Below are positions 60,700 through 64,000 of a stretch of DNA of 64,000 nucleotides, piece after piece (the stretch's first letter is position 1; every line of letters begins with the position of its first letter). A model generated the notes under the pieces. The model worked only from the letters and a program-made list of their open reading frames with translations. It had not been told where the DNA came from and searched no databases. The stretch is from Anatilimnocola floriformis (GTDB lineage Bacteria; Planctomycetota; Planctomycetia; Pirellulales; Pirellulaceae). A program made the position numbers and the translations under genes. The stretch lies in contig NZ_JAMLFW010000001.1 of NCBI RefSeq assembly GCF_024256385.1, forward strand, positions 2,542,001-2,606,000, written 5' to 3'.

Positions 60700-61541
60700 G
60701 GGCGGACCCCCGGATTGTGGGATGCGAGTGAGTTCATATTTTTGCCCACCAAGGTGAAATTCGCAACGCCAGTGTGGGACCGGCTGGTCCGTTGTAACGC
60801 TGACTTGGAGCCTGGGGTCAGGGATCAGGGGGATTCGTGAACAGTTCTCGATTCATCAAGTTTGCGTCAGTTCAGCAAACCACGCGAATCCTTAACCGAT
60901 TTCCATCCATACACTTGTGCGCACTCCGCAGAACAACTCTGCACCGTAAAGTCACTGTTCACCTCCAAAACTGAACAGCCGTCAAACAGGGGGCGAGGAG
61001 CCGATTTGAATTGGATGCTTATCCGATTCGCCACCGTAGTAGTTTTGAGTCCGTGAGGTGGAATATATAACGGGTTATCAAATTTGCTGCGATTCTGGCA
61101 ATGTCCTGGTAATTAACGACTTGCGGCAAAATCGCACGGTTATATCGGGCCCGGGCTATAACCTTTTTATAACCAGCGCCGATCCTTCGAACACAAATCG
61201 ATCACTTCCCCGGCGGCGCTCCATTCGACATCCGTCGGCCACTCTAAGCGCGCACCGGTAGCGCCGCGACGACTGTCATTTTCAAAAACATCAACCGAAT
61301 TGAGAAAGATCATTTGCTAATTAAATGCAAATGTGGTGACAACTTAGGTCAAAGGCGCATTCAAGTTGTTACCGTTCACGCCAGTGACGCTGTAAGCGGC
61401 CTTTTCTCTCTCCCCTCTCCCCGAAGCGGGGCGAGGGGAGCAGGACAGGATGCTGCCTGCCGAGCGCTCACGATGCATGCATTGCCTTGGCAGCTAGCGG
61501 CGGCGGGCGTTTCCATTCACTCTGGCCGAAGTTGGGCGATC
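60700..61541. other. Long intergenic region
   Basis: About 840 bases separate the lipoprotein gene and the beta-barrel gene, which point in opposite directions. Short open frames (up to 67 codons) look random. A strong hairpin lies at 61410-61440. AT-rich patches near 61060-61180 (such as TATATAACGGGTTATC) could hold promoters, but I found no clear pair. No RNA gene was recognised. Confidence 0.4.
61410..61440. repeat. 14-bp hairpin (CTCCCCTCTCCCCG / CGGGGCGAGGGGAG)
   Basis: Two 14-base arms with one mismatch surround an AAG loop. Sequences of this kind are widespread intergenic repeats in planctomycetes as I remember them. It lies in the upstream extension of the beta-barrel ORF, which argues that the true start of that gene is after it. 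Confidence 0.7.
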
Positions 61542-62531
61542 ATGTTATTCACGGCTGATATGCGATCACAGGTTTTCCTAAACCTCAACTGCTGGCATCG
61601 GATCTGCGCAAGCTGGCTGCAATTTTTCGTCTTCGGCTGCGCACTAGCGTTCTCGACGTCAGCTATCTCCAAGGCAGAGGACTCCAGTTCCTTGGCGGCC
61701 TCCGCTACGTTCATGTTTCGAGAGGGGCAGTTGGTTGACCAGGTTGCACCGGCGCAGATGCCTTTCTTCGAAGAGGTTCCCGTCAGGCTACCCGCTCCGT
61801 CCGATGCGAATCCGCCGGAGCAGAACACATCTTGCATCGTCCCATTTAACGGACACTTAACGCCTAATCCAACGGCCGCCATCAGTAACGCCACGGCGGC
61901 ACTTCCCCAATATTTGCCGGAGGGCATGCTGCCAGCCATCACGGGCCCCACGGGTGAGAATCATCGTGCGTATGCCATTGGCAAGCCGCTGGAAGGAACC
62001 AGCTGGCTCGCGGCGCCGTATAGCGCAGGCTTCTTCGTCGGCGGCATTGGCGGGGCGATGCTGGTCGACAACCAGCTCGAGCAGTCGATCGGCGGGACTT
62101 TTGGTTTGCGGTTCGGTGTCGACTACGACCATCGCTGGGGACTGGAAAAACGCTTTGGTTTCGCCGAGATGGGTGTGTTCGATGTGCTGGAGCACCAGCG
62201 ACAAATCGTCAACCTCGAAATGGGCGACATCGATCTGCTCTTTTATCCTTGGGGCGACACGAGGTGGCGACCCTACATGTCAGGTGGCGCAGGACTGTCA
62301 CACTTCAACTACGAAAGCGACTCGGGTCGCCGCATCGACCGGCTCCTGTTCGGGCTACCATTTGGCATGGGTGTTAAATACTTTTGGAGCGAGGGAATCT
62401 CCATTCGTGCCGAGCTAATCGACAACCTCATGTTGGGTGCCCACGAGCTGAGCACGATGAACAACATCAGCGTCGCAGCGGGAATTGAGTTTCGCTACAG
62501 CGGACTGCATCTAGGACGCGCCAAGGGTTAA
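61542..62531 (+). CDS. Outer-membrane beta-barrel protein
   Basis: The frame is open from 61314, but a hairpin lies in the upstream part, so I start at the ATG 61542; a signal-like segment runs from residue 7 to about 40 (SWLQFFVFGCALAFSTSAIS). Residues after about 150 alternate hydrophobic and polar as in OmpA-like or lipid A deacylase-like barrels: SAGFFVGGIGGAMLVDNQLE, SIGGTFGLRFGVDYDHRW, WRPYMSGGAGLSHFNYESD, FGLPFGMGVKYFWSEGISIR and a final AAGIEFRYSGLHLG. It should sit in the outer membrane. The function is unknown and no catalytic motif is visible. Confidence 0.65.
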   Translation: MLFTADMRSQVFLNLNCWHRICASWLQFFVFGCALAFSTSAISKAEDSSSLAASATFMFREGQLVDQVAPAQMPFFEEVPVRLPAPSDANPPEQNTSCIVPFNGHLTPNPTAAISNATAALPQYLPEGMLPAITGPTGENHRAYAIGKPLEGTSWLAAPYSAGFFVGGIGGAMLVDNQLEQSIGGTFGLRFGVDYDHRWGLEKRFGFAEMGVFDVLEHQRQIVNLEMGDIDLLFYPWGDTRWRPYMSGGAGLSHFNYESDSGRRIDRLLFGLPFGMGVKYFWSEGISIRAELIDNLMLGAHELSTMNNISVAAGIEFRYSGLHLGRAKG

Positions 62532-62725
62532 CGCGATGATCGCATCGCAGCGTGGTCAAGCCAAGAGTTCCGGCTAGCAGCCCTCACCGGACAGGCAATC
62601 TTGAGCACTATCCCACCGAGAAAGCGAAGTCAGCGATTCCGCTTCGAAAAATTGACGCTCGAAGCAATTGCGAGGTCTGCCGAAAACAGCGGAAGAAGTG
62701 CGGACCCGTACTGAGCAAGTCCACA

Positions 62726-63262
62726 TCACTTGAACGCACGTATCTTTCGAATCCTTTCGAGCACAGCTTGCACTCTTGCTTCTGCCGCAGCCTTGTCACT
62801 CCGTTCGCCAGGCCGCTCAAGAATCGAAACTCCGCAAACGCTTTCGTTTCCCGCAGCACGAACATACCCAATCCGCAACAGATAATCGCCGTGGTCCGGT
62901 TTTTTTACACGTTCGTCATCGGTAATCGCCTTCAGTCGGTCGTAGCACAACACCAGAACTTTATCACCAACTTGCGGAATGCTATGCGGGGTAATGACTG
63001 AGTCGGCAAACCCGACCTGTATAATAGCCTTCGATGCCGGGTCGAGAGAGCCACTAATCAATCCGGTTGGCTCTAGCTCCATCACTACCCAAGCATTGCC
63101 CTTTGGCCGCATCTTCTTCACTATGCCGGTCAAAACAACTGACTCATCCCAAATCGCCTTATGAAAGGCGTCAGGTGAGTCTATGTCCGCAGGTCCGATG
63201 GCAACTGCGCGCTGTAGAGCGCAACACGTTAGCAGAAACCCCAGAATAACATTTCGACACAT
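62726..63262 (-). CDS. Secreted hypothetical protein
   Basis: A 178-residue protein, started at the ATG 63262 because GGAG lies nine bases upstream and a signal peptide begins there (MCRNVILGFLLTCCALQRAV, cleaved after AVA). The mature part is a small beta-rich domain (VVLTGIVKKMRPKGNAWVVM, IIQVGFADSVITPHSIPQVG, VLVLCYDRLK) that looks like an OB-type fold, followed by a charged helix at the end (SDKAAAEARVQAVLERIRKI). The family is unknown to me. It converges on the beta-barrel gene. Confidence 0.65.
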   Translation of the reverse strand: MCRNVILGFLLTCCALQRAVAIGPADIDSPDAFHKAIWDESVVLTGIVKKMRPKGNAWVVMELEPTGLISGSLDPASKAIIQVGFADSVITPHSIPQVGDKVLVLCYDRLKAITDDERVKKPDHGDYLLRIGYVRAAGNESVCGVSILERPGERSDKAAAEARVQAVLERIRKIRAFK

Positions 63263-63452
63263 CGACCCTATCTCCTTGTTGATCCAAGAATGGTCCCAAA
63301 CGGAGCCCACTAACTTGATTATTTCAGGCGACCTGCGTTCGGCACGGCAGCGCATAAGTTTAAATGATCTCGTCCCCACGCGACGCAAGTGGCGATGATG
63401 AGGACAATCCAGAAGAGGTCTCGAAGTGAGAGTTTCATGAGCTACGTACCAA

Positions 63453-64000
63453 TTACAGTAAACGCATCGTCCAACTCGAAGCCGCGTTGGACTGCTGCTG
63501 GTCGAGTGTTTGCTTCAGCAGAAAGATATCGATCCCCCAGGCAGCCGTCAGCAACACGATTAGCACCAGGGCCAGCCAATCGCGGACTTTCAATCGTCGC
63601 GCTGAATTTCTGCGGAATGTCTGTTGGACGAAGAGAACGAGTGAGATAAGCAGAGTGATGAGGAAGAGGCTGAGCGGCAGTACGATCAGTTGCCATTTCG
63701 AGGTAAGCGCCAGGTTCTCGACGATGACCGGTATGGGCTTTGACTTCCAGGAGATGCGGCCGACAAGATCGTCTTCATTAGTGATTGCGCGACTCGCGTG
63801 GAAGAGAACGAGCGTGTAGCGGCCTGGCGGCGGCGATTTGACATACTCGCGCGCGTCGAGCAGGACATCGCAAACCCGGCTTTGGTGGTCGAGCAGCATT
63901 TCGCCGCCAATCGGTCCGGCTGTCGGTTTGAAAGCGCCGATGTCCACGCCGGGTACGCGCTGGCCCTGAGCATCGAACAGTTGCACTCGCCAGCAGGCGG
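63453..64000 (-). CDS. Partial membrane protein, 5' end outside the window
   Basis: The minus frame is open to the right edge of the window; text before the first GTG (63984-63986) still reads protein-like (CWRVQLFDAQGQ), so the gene starts outside. A beta-rich extracytoplasmic part (GRYTLVLFHASRAI) is followed by a helix (LIVLPLSLFLITLLISLVLF), a short basic loop (RRNSARRLKVRD) and a second helix (WLALVLIVLLTAAWGIDIFL). The last part is Gln-rich. I cannot name the family. Confidence 0.7.
   Translation of the reverse strand, partial: ACWRVQLFDAQGQRVPGVDIGAFKPTAGPIGGEMLLDHQSRVCDVLLDAREYVKSPPPGRYTLVLFHASRAITNEDDLVGRISWKSKPIPVIVENLALTSKWQLIVLPLSLFLITLLISLVLFVQQTFRRNSARRLKVRDWLALVLIVLLTAAWGIDIFLLKQTLDQQQSNAASSWTMRLL

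Noticed and set aside
61314-61541. N-terminal extension of the beta-barrel ORF
   Set aside because: It contains an intergenic hairpin repeat and no signal peptide; the hydrophobic export segment begins after 61542.
1-64000. CRISPR array, tRNA or rRNA genes
   Set aside because: I saw no regularly spaced repeats and recognised no tRNA or rRNA sequence on either strand, although a covariance-model scan was not possible.

Overview
The window reads as a piece of a Planctomycetes chromosome, most likely Pirellulales-like. Evidence for this is a PSCyt1/DUF1549-DUF1553 plus DUF1501 gene pair, a planctomycete-type GlmU-like nucleotidyltransferase, a Tad-type CpaF-TadB-TadC set, many secreted proteins of unknown function and high-GC housekeeping genes. 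I saw no rRNA, tRNA or CRISPR array. All family calls come from reading the translated sequence; no database search was run.

Region 1 (about 1-15,150) is accessory DNA. It starts with small hypothetical genes, a broken gene and an ankyrin protein. A four-gene minus-strand recombination module follows: a 42-residue protein, a DUF2924 protein, a large serine recombinase and a small HTH protein. Facing it is a plus-strand module with an extended -10 promoter, a sigma-70-like protein, a small conserved protein, a Prim-Pol/D5-helicase gene broken by a deletion and frame change, and an NrdR-like zinc ribbon. Directly behind lie three overlapping genes, the most interesting feature of the window: a DruA-like (DUF4338) protein, a 933-residue protein kinase plus P-loop ATPase fusion, and an unrecognised 371-residue protein. 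They look like a candidate defence cassette carried by the element. The region ends in debris: a CsrA-like protein, DUF2171 and monooxygenase genes, a 52-bp direct repeat, a truncated ParB-methylase and a truncated IS transposase.

Region 2 (about 15.8-26 kb) has a secreted beta-propeller protein, a small wHTH regulator next to a beta-carbonic anhydrase, a secreted BNR-like protein, a 2Fe-2S ferredoxin, an ABC-F ATPase and the cpaF-tadB-tadC operon.

Region 3 (about 26-43 kb) has MobA, the GlmU-like protein, a receiver/degenerate-GGDEF/CBS protein divergent from an FHA/degenerate-EAL protein, a SulP transporter, an OmpR-type two-component pair, lactate dehydrogenase, a cyanophycinase-like secreted protein, a MazG-like pyrophosphohydrolase and several secreted or exported proteins including a ceramidase-family enzyme.

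Region 4 (about 42.6-64 kb) has an aminotransferase coupled by a GTGA overlap to the PSCyt1/DUF1501 pair, FtsK with a long acidic tail, a BlaI repressor with a visible promoter and twin operators in front of a frameshifted M56 peptidase, a thioesterase, an MnmE-like GTPase without its usual C-terminus, a class II photolyase, a SNF2 helicase, a lipoprotein, a beta-barrel protein and two membrane or secreted proteins.

Imperfect inverted repeats sit in at least five intergenic spaces (24.5, 26.7-26.9, 31.2-31.4, 54.9 and 61.4 kb), which suggests families of REP- or MITE-like elements.
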